This document shows positions 50,165-61,834 of a stretch of 64,000 bases of DNA, piece by piece. The notes beneath the pieces were generated by a model that saw only the letters and a list, made by a program, of their open reading frames with translations, did not search any database and was not told the origin of the DNA. Origin of the DNA: Congeria kusceri (lineage: Eukaryota > Mollusca > Bivalvia > Myida > Dreissenidae); contig CM051026.1 in the NCBI GenBank assembly GCA_027627225.1, forward strand, positions 8,152,925-8,216,924. Direction: 5' to 3'. The position numbers were made by a program, and so were the translations under genes. How positions within the stretch are numbered: the stretch's first letter is position 1; every line of letters starts with the position of its first letter.

Positions 50165-51456
50165 TCTCATCATCATAACTATTGTAATACTGTCAATATT
50201 ACTGGTAGATACTTTTAACAAACGGGAATATGGAAGTTAAAACAGGTTTACTGCATGTCGCCTTTTTGTTTGATTTTCTTTTGCGAAGAAAGGTTTACAG
50301 CTATATTTATGTATTGTTATAAACTGTATTCCCTTCTAAAATTCACACTTATGTGAACTTCTTCATTTTCATACCTCGGTCACAACCCACTAAACGCATA
50401 CAAAGCGCACGATTTAAAGATAACAAGACAACCGACTGCGTTTCGAAAGAGACGGTGAAATTCGTACGGGCATTGTGGACAAGCTCGCCGTAAGGACTCC
50501 GCAATACGGTTATGACCGAGGCTTCAATCGATAGTGCGATAATCAAACTTTATGCTTGTTTATCTTAGCGACTGTCTTTCCTTTCTAAACATATCCATTG
50601 TCTGGCATATTTAGTGAATCATGCTAAGTACATAATGACGTAATTTGAACTCTATTTGTCATGATTGTTTCAGTTCCATCGTCTTTAGCCAATAACAAAA
50701 TAAAGAAAGTTTAGGGATTATGTTTATATATGATTCATCACTGATGTAGTGAAATCTAAATCAAAACGAAACAAATTAATCATGTAATTTAAAAGCGAAA
50801 TAAAGATTTCTACCATGAGAAGCGATTTAATTGTAAATAATTGCTTTCAAACGTGAACAGATGGCATCCCAAACCGTGCTAAAACAAATGTTTGCAATGT
50901 CCATTTAACCATAAAATAAATACTTTAGAATTGATTGAATAGGTATAATGTTTTATTATATATTTAAGATATGTTTGTATAAATAACCATTTTATGCCGA
51001 GCGCTTAATATCGATTCGTTTTAAAGAAGGGTACACACATGATGCGAATAACAAATAGTTTAAAAGAGTCATTTTTTTATACAATTAAATCCAATAAAAT
51101 TGTAATGGTATCAAGGCAGAAAATATGATAGTTGTCAGAAATGAAAAAAATACTGTTATGACAAATTTGAACAGAAAACATGTTGGATATGAATTAAGAT
51201 TTGGAAACAGTTGGTTCAAAACAAACAATGTTATCTTGTACAAGTAACCTATTAAATTGTGATTGTCGATAAAATACATTTCGCAATTGAGTAATTGAAT
51301 GAGACTGTGGTCATCCATGGTCAACTACATCAAGTACATGTATGAAAACTATGATCAACGATGTTTAATGTTAAAATATACTCAACATTGATCAAACTTT
51401 GAAAACTATTTTCCACTATGATCATATTTTTTAATTCTACAGATGACGTCTTAGGC
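50165..51456. repeat. copy B of the 1.2-kb duplicated segment
   Basis: Collinear with 18240-19390 (see landmarks there), ending at ACAGATGACGTCTTAG. It differs by many substitutions, small indels and one clean insertion (50374-50521). The interspersed frames at 50349-50546, 51085-51324 and 51330-51527 are not shared as protein by copy A, which argues against coding function. Confidence 0.7.
50374..50521. mobile_element. 148-bp MITE inserted in copy B
   Basis: Termini CCTCGGTCACAACC and GGTTATGACCGAGG are inverted with one mismatch in 14. The interior (CGCATACAAAGCGCACGATT, TAAAGATAACAAGACAACCG, GACAAGCTCGCCGTAAGGAC) is richer in GC than the flank. Copy A at 18420-18470 reads straight through this point (ACACTTATG... 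to ...GATAATCAAAC) without it, so the element entered after the duplication or was lost from A. Confidence 0.75.
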
Positions 51457-51534
51457 ATGTCACCAGGACAATTTGTCTCTTTCTGTTTTATGTGTGTTGT
51501 GTAGCCCATTTTCATTAATTTCACCAAATCGACA

Positions 51535-51990
51535 ATCGCCCATCACTTAACTAACTCGTTTTGTGTTTTTCTCATTACTGCGTCCTATTTTTACTAGGTT
51601 AGTAAGTCTATTTTCTGCATCATTTTATCTCATTTTATCTAATTTTATCTCATTTCATATATCATGCGTATATGTATTTGTCTTTTAAGATGTTGTGTTT
51701 TGTATTTCGAGTTAAGAGTAAGAGATAGACATTCAAAGAGTCAACACGTTACCGTGTCATTGTGTTTTTTGTTTTTCTTCTTACTGCGCCCTATTTTTAC
51801 CAGAGTAACCTGCGACAAATTGGCGCCCTATGTGGGGCTCTGGATTTTCATACTCGTCACATTGGTGGTACTCTGTGATCCTGGGGCGAATCACCTTCTT
51901 GTGAGGGGTGAAAAAAAGGGCGCGGATCCGCTTAATCTAGTACTAAATTGGGATGAATCTTGGAGACGAAGTGAGGTACGAAGGTAACCG
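51535..51990 (+). mobile_element. LTR-retrotransposon remnant with primer-binding-like site
   Basis: TGGCGCCCTATGTGGGGCTC at 51821-51840 resembles the region after a 5' LTR. TGGCGCCC equals the start of a lysine-tRNA-type primer-binding site, and it is preceded by ...TGCGACA plus two bases, as an LTR ending in CA would be. The block TTACTGCGCCCTATTTTTAC (51781) has an earlier relative, TTACTGCGTCCTATTTTTAC (51577), suggesting a repeat inside the LTR. A 107-codon frame (51664-51987) runs across it without a recognised Gag motif. Element type and left boundary are uncertain. Confidence 0.4.
51618..51660. repeat. 10-bp tandem repeat (ATTTTATCTC), four copies
   Basis: CATTTTATCT is repeated directly three times, with one AATTTTATCT variant, and a CATTTCATAT end. 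It lies between the two similar LTR-like blocks. Confidence 0.85.
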
Positions 51991-52024
51991 GACGTCACAA
52001 TTGTCACAATTGTAGACACCATTT

Positions 52025-52205
52025 ATGAAACAATTTCGCCTAAATTCCGTCAGACATTATATATTAAACAAATGCTCCTATTTATTTCAAACAAATGTAA
52101 AGCAACATATCGTACATCATAATACATATATTTTAAAACTGAAGCTATGGAACTACTACTACTACTACTACTACTACTACTGCTACTACTACTACTACTA
52201 CTACA

Positions 52206-52242
<37 letters not shown>

Positions 52243-52262
52243 TTAATACTACTACTATTACA

Positions 52263-52311
<49 letters not shown>

Positions 52312-52484
52312 ATACTACTATTACTATTACTACTGCTACTACTACTACTACTACTATTCCTACTACTACTACCACTACTACAACTACTTCTAATACTACT
52401 AACACAACCTTCCTTACTACTACGACTACTATAAAACAACAACTACAACAACAACAACAACAACACCAACAACAACGACTACTA

Positions 52485-52516
<32 letters not shown>

Positions 52517-52765
52517 GCAACTACAACAAAACAGCAAGTACTACTACTACTACTACTGCTACTTCTACAACTACTACTTCTTCTACAATTACTACTACTA
52601 CTACTACTACAGCAACTAATACTGCTACTAATACTTCTAATACTGCTCTTACAACTACTATTATTACTATTACTGCTACTACTACTGCTCTTACATCAAC
52701 AGCAAACAACTACTACTATTATTACTACTACTATTACTACTACAACATCTACTACTACTACTACA

Positions 52766-52804
<39 letters not shown>

Positions 52805-52873
52805 TCTACTACTACTACTTCAACTACTGCAACTGCTACTACTACTACTTCTACGACTGCTATTACTACAACA

Positions 52874-52905
<32 letters not shown>

Positions 52906-52960
52906 AAGTACTACTACTACTGCAACTACTTCTGCTGCTGCTACTGCTAATCATACAGGT
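52025..52960. repeat. leader plus (ACT)n microsatellite, copy 2
   Basis: The leader (52028-52149) is the same as at 47698-47827 and here joins directly to GGAACTACTACT. The array is longer (about 800 bp) and richer in interruptions (ACA, AAC, GCT, TCT, AAT), including a CAACAACAACAACAAC patch near 52445. Frames of Leu, Ser, Val or Tyr are array translations. It ends near GCTGCTGCTACTGCTAATCA. Confidence 0.93.
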
Positions 52961-52964
52961 ATTT

Positions 52965-53370
52965 ATCCAAATTTTATAACGTTGCACTGCTCCATACGAA
53001 CGTCAAATGTCGTCATTTTCGTATACTCGCGAAACAAACTCCTTTATCGATATTCTGAAGCGTTTGTTTATTTGACGGCATAAAACGTTTAGATTTTGCA
53101 CACACTTAAAATATATTTTAATAATCAGGTTGCGTTAAAATAATGCCGATTCGCATGGAAATAAAAATTTAAGAAATGTTTAAAAATTGATTTACTACTG
53201 AAAAACGGCAGAACAATTTGAAGTGCTCCGCACATCTGTGCATTTAGTTGTGTTGCTAAGATTATCGAAATACTGAAAATTAGCGGTAAAATGTAATCAA
53301 AATGCAAGAACTCAAACCGAAATTGCTATAAGATTATACTATTTCATTTTACAACACAAGGTCTACGAAC
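52965..53370. other. AT-rich sequence, nothing supported
   Basis: No coding frame or repeat was recognised between the ACT array and the next tandem family. Confidence 0.5.
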
Positions 53371-53384
53371 TTTCCGGACAATCC

Positions 53385-54485
53385 TCGTACTATATAAACC
53401 ATGTGACCCCTGGGGCTTGGCAAGTTTTGACCCCAGGAGCATAATTTGAATATTATTTGTAGAGGACCACTATACAGTGCTACAAACCAAACACAAAACT
53501 TTTGTGGGCCATGCTGTTTCAGAGGAAAAGAGTTTTAAAGTCCTTTTGCTATTTAAGTCTATATAAAACAATGTGACCTCCTGGGTGTGGCCCCAGGAGC
53601 ATCATTTAAACAATGCTTGTAGAGGATCTCTATACACTGTACCTTGCGGTTTCAGATTTTTAAACTATTTTTCTATATAAGTCCATAGACAATGAGACCC
53701 CCAGGGCGTGGCTAGTTTTAACCCCAAGGGCATCATGTAAACAGTCGTTGTGGAGGACCACTATACAATGTTTACAACCAAATTCCAAACCTCTGGGCAC
53801 TGCGGTTTCAGAGATTATTTTTAAAATCATTTTGATATTTCAGTCTATATAAACCGTGTGACCCCGGGATGTGGCCATGTTTGGACCACAGCGACATCAT
53901 TTAAGCAATCTTTGTAAAGGACCACTATGCAATGCTATATTCAAAATATGAAACCTCTGACCCTTGCGGTTTCAGAGGAGAACACTTTTAAAATGATTTT
54001 GTTCCGGGGGGTCGCCAGTTTTTACCCCAGGGCATCATTTGAACATTCTTTGAAGAGAACCAGTATTCAATGTTACTTACCATATACGAAACCGTGTACG
54101 AAACCAACCATATGTGAAACCTCCGAGCTATTACAGAGGAGAAGGTTTTAGACTCATTTTGCTATTTTAGTCTATATAAACCATGTGACCACTGGGGCAT
54201 GGCCAGTTTGAACCCAGGGGCATCAATGTAACAATCTTTGTAGAAGACTACTATACAATGTTTTATACCTAATATAAAACAACTGGGCCTTGCGGTTTCA
54301 GAGGAGAAGATTGTTTAAGTTATTTTGCTATTCAATTGTATATAAACCATGTGATCCCCGGGGCGTGAACAGTTTTTACCCCAGGGACATAATTTTAACA
54401 ATCATTGTTGAGGACCAGTATACAATGTTACATTCCAAATAGGAAACCTCTGGGCCTTGTGGTTTCAAAGTGTGACCTTCACCTT
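53385..54485. repeat. tandem repeat, unit about 155 bp, seven copies
   Basis: Units begin near 53387, 53560, 53688, 53850, 54005 (truncated), 54174 and 54340. They share TATATAAACCATGTGACCCC, TGGGGCGTGGCCAGTTTTGA, CCCCAGGGGCATCATTT, AACAATCTTTGTAGAGGACC, ACTATACAATG, AACCTCTGGGCCTTGCGGTT and TCAGAGGAGAA. One unit lacks the first half. The unit length is close to that of the unrelated family at 14930-16115. No persistent reading frame. Confidence 0.9.
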
Positions 54486-54489
54486 GCGC

Positions 54490-57400
54490 CCAGAACAATT
54501 CACTATTGTGCTGACTTTCATGCATTTCGTTCGAAAAAATTGGTTTTCGTGGAATTTCTACGTTTCTTGGCTAATGTTATTATTAATATTGAGAAAAATT
54601 CTTATCCATAATCCTAAGTCAAAAATAGAAATATTGGCCATAAAAACATTCGTCATGTGTTATATACAAGCACATATCATATATATCTTACTACTATTTT
54701 AAAATTAATGCAACACAATATTCGTAATTAATCAATAATAATAGTTGAAAATACTATTACTATTACTCGTTGACATACCTAATGAATTGTATACCTAATG
54801 AAAAGTATCAACAAACCAACACTCCTTTGTTTGTTTATAATTTGCCAAACCTCTCAAAAAGTAATTTTCTCTGGCAATATACAGTTTCTCGTTATTCGGA
54901 CGGGGTCGAGTGGGGTTCTGGGTTCGAGATTCCTTGTACACGCTGATAATGTCAACTCTTGAAAAATAACAAAATCATTTCACTATAGTCATGACTGTGT
55001 GTTCAAAAAAATATAGGGTAAACCTATTTTTAACATTTCACTTTCTTTCCACGAAATAAATGAACAATGAGTGATTAATATACCTTTTGCATTTTTAACA
55101 TTGTTTATCCGCGTGGTAAGTACAACTTACTCATAAAGTATATATATTTATATATTTTTAAAATGTATTGTTCATGTTCTTTATTCCAGGACATATCGGG
55201 CGCGAGGGCTTCCGCGGGTAGTCGCGAAGTTTCGTGACAAAACAAGGGATCTAACAGAGCGAATTCCTGTACTGTATTAGAGACTATTGTTATCTTTACG
55301 ATACACAACTCTTCAAAATCATAACACCAAAGAGGAACTAAATAATACTCAAATATAGTTCAAAGTAGTAAGCTTTAGTAGATACAAAATATAAATAAAA
55401 TATACTGACATATATTAGCAATATTTAAAAAAAAGTTAAAATGTGTAGTTTTTAACTTTATTGTACACATAAATGATACTTAAATTTATGTGTGCTTAGT
55501 ATCATGCATACATTTCCCTTTTGACCTTGAAGGATAATAACCCTTTTACAAACAAGCAGAAGTAAAACAACGAATCATCGCTTCCAGAGTACTTACATGG
55601 AATAATATTCTATAAGCAATTCCACTAGTACCTTTGATTTTATTGTCGGATTATAATCGAACCTGATGTCTTATTCTTTATTTATTGTATTGTTTTTATT
55701 ATTTGTATACTGGTTATACCGAATTAAGTTTTTATTACTCATTACTGATCTGTTATCATGTGAATGCTTTTATCTACTCATTATCGCAACAGTTAGTTGA
55801 TAGTTTCTTGACAAAATAAATCAGACTTTAACCTCATTTGATGACACATTATTTAATGTATCATGTTTAGTAACAATATATATGTATTCGTGATAAACAA
55901 ACGTACTAACCCGTATATAAAATAAAATGAATAACATACGCTTGAATCACGATATAATGTTTTATCTAACTTTTATGAAATTAATATCGACAACGTATCT
56001 GAACAATGCAACGGAAGATTTAAAAGGATATATAAAATGTCATCAATTAATTTATACAGAATTTAAAATGAACAACCTTTAAAGGGAAATTACCAGTAAA
56101 ATTATTAACAAGCATAATTACATTACAAAATGTACGGACAAAATTAACACATATTGTTTAAAGTTGGATTATTGCGAATTAAAAATCAAATAAAAACATA
56201 TACATAGCTACTAAATTTGTGGACACTACTCGTATAAATTGTATACACAGTAACAAAAGATAAAAACGTAACATTTGTATAACAGTTTTGCAAAACGTCT
56301 GAGATAGATATTTCATTCCACGCAGAATATAATACCAATGCATGCAAGAAGGGGAACCAATGCTAAGGTTTTGACAAATAATTTATATAATTTTGAATGC
56401 ACACACTTTGTGTATGTCTTTGTGATTATTCAAATTTATAAAGAAACAAACAAACATGACCGGAAGAGGATCAAAACTTGGCCGGACGTTCGTTTTTAGG
56501 CCCATTGTTGATTATATGATTGGTGTTGAATGCAAGCGAGACAACCCCTACTTTAATGTTTTGCATAGTTCATTTGGTTGCATGAGAGTTACCCTCATCC
56601 GATAGGGAGCTCTTCAGTTACGAGATTTTGTGCAAAAGAATAAAATTAATATTGTTCAAGTTCACAGTATTTTCTCAATTAAACGCCCATTGGACACAAT
56701 ACCACTGACCAAGAATCGAAACGTTGCAGAAATGTGTACGAACAACGTTTAAAATTAGCCGTGAACCAACTTACATACTTCGACCATAATTCGATCATCA
56801 AAACAACATTACTGAGCAAAGAACGCAATTAGAGAACTGATCGAAGTAATGTACATTCGGCGTGCTGAGCAACAGCGAGCAAGTGAAAAAATAGATCCTG
56901 TTTGCGGGATATAAATTAAACCCCAGGGATAAATGAATATTGTGGATTATTAAAATACGATTTAGGCCAAGATGACCAGCTTCAATGCCTGTGGCTTAAA
57001 CTTGTACCCACAGGATATTGTGGGTTAGTTCTCTTGGGCAAATGCAACTGAGGAAACACAATGGATATCAGGAGTTAGGTACTTCAATCATGAATATATT
57101 TGAAAAGAAACAACAGAACACAATAGAACAATTATAATTAAATTGTATTTCTACCATTTTGACATTTGCAGAATGCTTCTTTTAGATTCCCTTCCCTTTT
57201 GTTCATGTAGATATTAACACCTTACAATATCGGACTTTTTGACACTAGGGTAGATCTCCCTATGAATTGTAACGATTTCCTCTGAACTGGTATGCGACAT
57301 TTTTCAACGTAAGAGGCTGACACAAAAGCATGAGACATGTGCTTATTTTTGAAATGAAACTCTGCACTTAAAATACGTGATCCCAAAATCGTCCGATATT
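54490..57400. other. long AT-rich stretch without a supported feature
   Basis: A small GC-rich patch (55195-55235, GGGCGCGAGGGCTTCCGCGG) is the only compositional outlier. No exon with splice borders, tandem array or RNA gene was found. Confidence 0.45.
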
Positions 57401-57404
57401 TCGT

Positions 57405-57776
57405 CTAGCGTACCGAATCGTGTCGCCACGGTGATTTGTTTGACGGACATACATGGTAGTCTCTCTTGAAATCGGTAAGCGATGTTTTTTCTGCCCTGTC
57501 GTATCGTTGAATAAATTGATTCTTATGATCTGATTCTATGGGTCGCCCTGCACTCGCCCAAGGATGCAGCGGTGTTTCCGGTGGTAGATTTCTCAAAGCA
57601 TGACAGACGACAAAATTCTTAGATATTACCCATGTTTTTACAGCAACTTCCAGGCCAGGCCACTGCATGTAATCAAGCGCCAGGAATTTTATACTATTCA
57701 AGCCCAAGTGCTGATCGTGCAACTCTCTGAGTATTGCTTCTCTGAATCTCCCTAATATAATCCCTCAAATAAGTGG
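57405..57776 (-). pseudogene. Ty3/gypsy-type integrase zinc-binding fragment
   Basis: On the minus strand the frame reads EAILRELHDQHLGLNS, LALDYMQWPGLE, VVCHALRNLPPETPLHPWAS. It matches the start of LTR-retrotransposon integrases: a histidine pair spaced as in LHDxHLG, an aromatic WPG(L/I) segment, a cysteine pair of which only one member remains (C of VVCHA), then the N.PP..PLHPW linker. After about residue 65 the sequence no longer resembles an integrase core, so the DDE domain is absent or replaced. The visible frame closes at 57405. Only this short piece of pol is present, without LTRs in sight, and it cannot be functional. It is in the opposite orientation to the remnant at 51.5 kb. Confidence 0.65.
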
Positions 57777-57779
57777 GTT

Positions 57780-58060
57780 CCATAACAAAACCCCACTGTC
57801 TACTGAAAGTGCATAACGCCTACTAAAGTACGACTTCATATTTACATCATCAATGTGATTGGTTCTAAATTTAAGACCTTGCTCAAAAGTAGTGATTTCT
57901 CAAGTGAAGAAAGAAGCACTGATAATTGTGTTTAGAAAATTAATATTGCATCTGCTATCGTTTTACTGGCTTCGTTCTGTTCCAAAATAATTCAGACACA
58001 ACTTCATGTGTACTCAACAGTTTCTATGTCACAAACAGGGGGGCTAGATAGCCCGTCGCC
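57780..58060. other. no supported feature
   Basis: Flank of the integrase fragment. No LTR end was recognised. Confidence 0.4.
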
Positions 58061-58066
58061 ATAACA

Positions 58067-58279
58067 ATGTTTTACAGATTTTCGGTATTTGATATGTTAC
58101 CTGACAAAAACAAAAAACCGACCATCTTTGAAGTTCAGCTGCAACAAAAGTCGGCACTGCTCGCTTTGGACCGAATATGGCATAGCGTGCCGAATGATAT
58201 TTCAAATCGCTGTGGATCATTTTGGAGTGTTATTTCTGGTAAAATAAACAATTCAAATTTCTCAATACGCGTTTTTTAG
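58067..58279 (+). CDS. isolated 70-codon frame, doubtful exon
   Basis: The frame starts MFYRFSVFDMLPDKNKK and contains EVQLQQKSALLALDRIWHSV, which has soluble-protein composition. A donor-like TCTG|GTAAAA lies near 58240, so it could be a first exon. I found no downstream partner and no promoter element, and the family is unknown. It may equally be a retroelement remnant, given the integrase fragment 300 bases away. Confidence 0.2.
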   Translation: MFYRFSVFDMLPDKNKKPTIFEVQLQQKSALLALDRIWHSVPNDISNRCGSFWSVISGKINNSNFSIRVF

Positions 58280-58282
58280 CAG

Positions 58283-58316
58283 TTAATTAATTAATTAATT
58301 AATTAATTAATTAATT
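58283..58316. repeat. (TTAA)n microsatellite
   Basis: Eight perfect tandem TTAA units. Confidence 0.97.
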
Positions 58317-58319
58317 GTG

Positions 58320-60660
58320 ACCTGAGCTGGGTCCAATGGATGAAAAATAAAATTTTCAGTTTTTTTTATTATTCATGTCGTACATTGTTTTGAGAATAAA
58401 AAAACGGAAAAAAGTATCATTTTTATTGTTTGAGATATGCCCAAAAACATAATACTACTGTAGAGTACAAAATGTCATATGTTGTGCAAACAGTACTTTA
58501 TATTACCTATATTGATATACAAACAAAATAAAATGACAACACAAATATTAAAGACAATACAACAAGTGCATACAATAAACACTATTTTTTCATGTTGTCC
58601 TCACTTTGTTATAAAAAATATGTATATAGATTAAATGCTGATTGAATATTGCCGATATATACATTCCTTGACCAACATTATGATAAATATATTGACTTTG
58701 GACTTTGGAACCGTGTTATCAAACTTTTGAAAAGTTAATAACTTGCAAACACTGCACTGCCATGATATAACTTTACAAACCGGTTGGAAACCAGCTGCAT
58801 ATATTTATGTTAAAGAATGATAAACTGTACAACTAATGACATATCCATAGTAGTTGTTCCTATTGTACAATATCCTTATTTTTTAATATGCACATGTAGC
58901 AGATGCATAATAAATTCATTTCATCGAAAGATGTATGCATTTTTGAAAACAGTGCCCATAGCAACACCACTTTAAAAGTTACTGGCGCAGTAAACAAACA
59001 AACAAGCTTTATGATAGTATTGCATATCCCAGGTATTTATAACAACAACATTAACAACTGTTACATGCACACTAATATCGATTGACTAAAAATTTAACAC
59101 ATGAACACATAAGATACTTTTGTGCTACTCACTTCTTTTAAAGTAGTTAACATAAAATTATAAACACATTTTTTTTCAATATATTGACACTTGACAATGG
59201 CGCTGAATGCTCGAACAAGTCCGGTCAATGTGCTGAAGCCAGGTGCTGAAGTCAAGTATATTTATTGTAAATAAAGGCCTACGGCCCATAATACTACATT
59301 TCACAAAACATACATGTACAAAGCACATAGAGGTGTCCAAATAATTATATACATATATATACACATACAGTTTATGCAAAATGTTCATCATATAATTTGT
59401 ATTGAAACATGCAGCAGTAATTATCTCTAAATAACTATAGTTTCATGTTACAATTATGTTTCATTTGAATATTTTATAAACTTATTACCATAGTAGGCCA
59501 ACTTTTTGATAACACTCATTTTCATCTTTTAACAGATTGTGAACATTTGTAATATTGTTACTGCCATGATACAAATAATACAATTAATGTTGCCGAATTT
59601 CAGCATAGTTTGAACATTAAACAATACATGATATTTGTCTTCTATTATAGTAATCGTTTTTTGTATGGCAATGTTGGCAAATTTTTAAAGTTTCTATGGA
59701 TTCCATGATTCCATGACTTGAACTTCGAATATTTTGCCCATAACATAGTAACTTTGATATTAGTGTACATAAGAAAAAAATAAATGAATAAATAATTAAT
59801 CATTATCAAATTATTGTGGATAACAAGCTGAATGCATGAACAACTAAAACTTAACCAATGTAAGATACTTATCATGTTTTAGTATCCATTCTAACAGAAT
59901 ACTTAAATGTAATAAGATACTGGAAAATGTACTGGTCACATTCTTAATGCATTTTTCAATTTAGCTGTACAAATATATTTAAAATAAACAATTCAACTCT
60001 TTTTCAATTTTTTCTTTGATGACCCTTCTTTGAAATCTTATGGTAATGGGCATGTTGTGTTTTTAGCACTTGTTGCACAACAAAACTGTCGGATTTTACT
60101 ATGCAGGTACCACTGGCTGTCAGTGGTGTGGAATATGGACCTGTTCGGCAAAGTCCCAGCTGTAGTGGGCAGTGGCATCCGGAAAAAACATGGCTCAGAA
60201 CCCGAACAATATATGCTGTTCAATCAAGTATCCTCTCAAGTCATATCTTGATATATTTACTAGAGTAAAAACACATTTTAATTTCAGTGTATTGCAATGT
60301 TAATTTTTATATGCTTGAAATAAATAAATATAAATATATTTTATTGGCCTATGCAGCTGCTTTAAAATATTATTGAATGTTAATGATACAATTATAAGGC
60401 TAATTCACGCCTTCAAGTGATCCGTGTTGAGTGAAAACTGTGTATTGCATTGCTCTCGTTGAAGTTTAGCACTTTTAACATGTTCTTAATATTCACTTAG
60501 GAGCTTTAATTTGTCATCCTCTTGAGTTCACCACTCTCACTGATCCTAGAGGAGTATGTCTGACATTTATGGCACAAGTCAGTTTTGGGCTTAGCTATTA
60601 GAAATTGGGTACACACGTCATGCCAAAGTCTGTTAAATGTGCTTAAACTTATGTCAGACA
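58320..60660. other. AT-rich region, no supported gene
   Basis: Short plus-strand frames occur at 58903-59085, around 59199-59258 (MALNARTSPVNVLKPGAEVK, ending at a GTATAT donor-like site) and at 60030-60251, where two frames are open across the same GC-richer 150 bases. None could be linked by splice phase or recognised. Confidence 0.4.
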
Positions 60661-60667
60661 CATTTTA

Positions 60668-61413
60668 TTATTCTTTATATTTATTATAAATGTCTTCCCG
60701 AGACAGGTCAGATGGAAACAGAAGAACCTGTGTATCTAAATATGCATAATGAGGCACGTTCGTTGTATTGCCATGTATCGCGGATATTAACTCATCACTA
60801 TCAAATGATCTTCTAATTCGTTTCAACTTTATTTTTTTACAATGTTGAAGGCAAAACTAAACAATTCCCAACACACTTTGTTCCCATAAATAAAAAACCT
60901 TTGGCTAGGCCGAACCCTTTCATGAGATTTGTGTGTCTTAGAGTCTGTTACATAGTAATGCTGACTTCATGACAAGATCCAGTTCGTCTGACTGTAGGCA
61001 ACTAATGCTCATGCGCAAGTTTACAACGTGATCTTTTGAAACAACTGCACTGCAAGACTTGCAATATTGCTTTGAGTATTTACATGTTTTGACACAAAAG
61101 TATCAATTGCTGTTCTTGAGTTGACATCTTCTACTAATAATTAAAATTCAACAGTTAATGGCACAGTATATAGAGGGTCATTATTGTTGTCAGTCTCAAC
61201 ATCTGACTCATCATTTGTTATATTTTCTTAACAATAAACATTCTTATTCAAGTCACTTTCAATGTCACTTGGACCTGTCTGTAAAACAACACTTTCTTCA
61301 GGACAAATATTTTCATGAAAATAAAGTATATCTATTTCAAATAATTCTTCGCGAAATATATCATCTTGACTTAAGTCATAAGAGATGGTACTTGTCTGGC
61401 TTAGTTGGGACAT
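60668..61413 (-). pseudogene. decayed gene of an invertebrate transposon-associated family
   Basis: The N-terminus is intact for 61 codons (MSQLSQTSTISYDLSQDDIF, rich in acidic and Ser residues). After stops and shifts, further pieces are readable: LDLVMKSALLCNRL; THKSHERVRPSQRFFIYGNK then VCWELFSFAFNIVKK; and, in another frame, SFDSDELISAIHGNT, NVPHYAYLDTQVLLF and stop at 60668. The RPSQRFFIYGNKVC, SFDSDxL(I/V)S and HGNT.(K/N)VP series is one I recall from a repeated uncharacterised protein family in hydra, insect, bivalve and fish genomes that behaves like a transposon protein. At least three disruptions make this copy a pseudogene. The C-terminal catalytic-like part is missing. Its assignment to a transposase class is not possible here. 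Confidence 0.6.
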
Positions 61414-61734
61414 TTTACATTACTTTTAATCTTCATTTTAAAATTTCCGCCATTTATATACTTTTTCTGTTGTCAAAGATAACAAACAAACGGTAATCAT
61501 GTAAAATTTGGGTCAAACTGTCATGACATTTTGACAAGAGAAAAAAATGCAAATCATTCGAAAGATAAACAATGACAACAAAATAAAATGTCACACATAC
61601 CTTCTTGAATTGTTTATCCAAGTAACAAATCCAACAATACAGCTTTCATGTTGAAATAAACCGAGAAAACATGATAATTTCCGCTTTCAAAACAACATTG
61701 TATACACAAAACGAGCGACACCTACAGTATTCGG

Positions 61735-61830
61735 GTACCCGATCTTTACTTACGCCGTTGCAAAGGTATTGCATCAACCAAATCTCCTATGGTAACACCG
61801 GTTCAATGCCGGTGCAAGATGGCTGAGGTA
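61735..61830 (+). promoter_or_regulatory. possible promoter and short first coding exon
   Basis: GCAAGATGGCTGAG|GTACAT near 61812-61830 contains AAGATGGC (a YY1-type start motif) with an ATG and a donor after three codons (Met-Ala-Glu). Upstream is a GC-richer patch ACCGGTTCAATGCCGGTGC. It could be a first exon for a plus-strand gene that continues to the right. The next acceptor-like site, ATTTAATTTAG at 62287, gives only a few codons in phase. Confidence 0.25.
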
Positions 61831-61834
61831 CATT

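Noticed and set aside
50349..50546. 65-codon minus-strand frame
   Set aside because: It spans the MITE at 50374-50521.
52025..52709. Several poly-Ser, poly-Leu, poly-Val frames
   Set aside because: Microsatellite translation.
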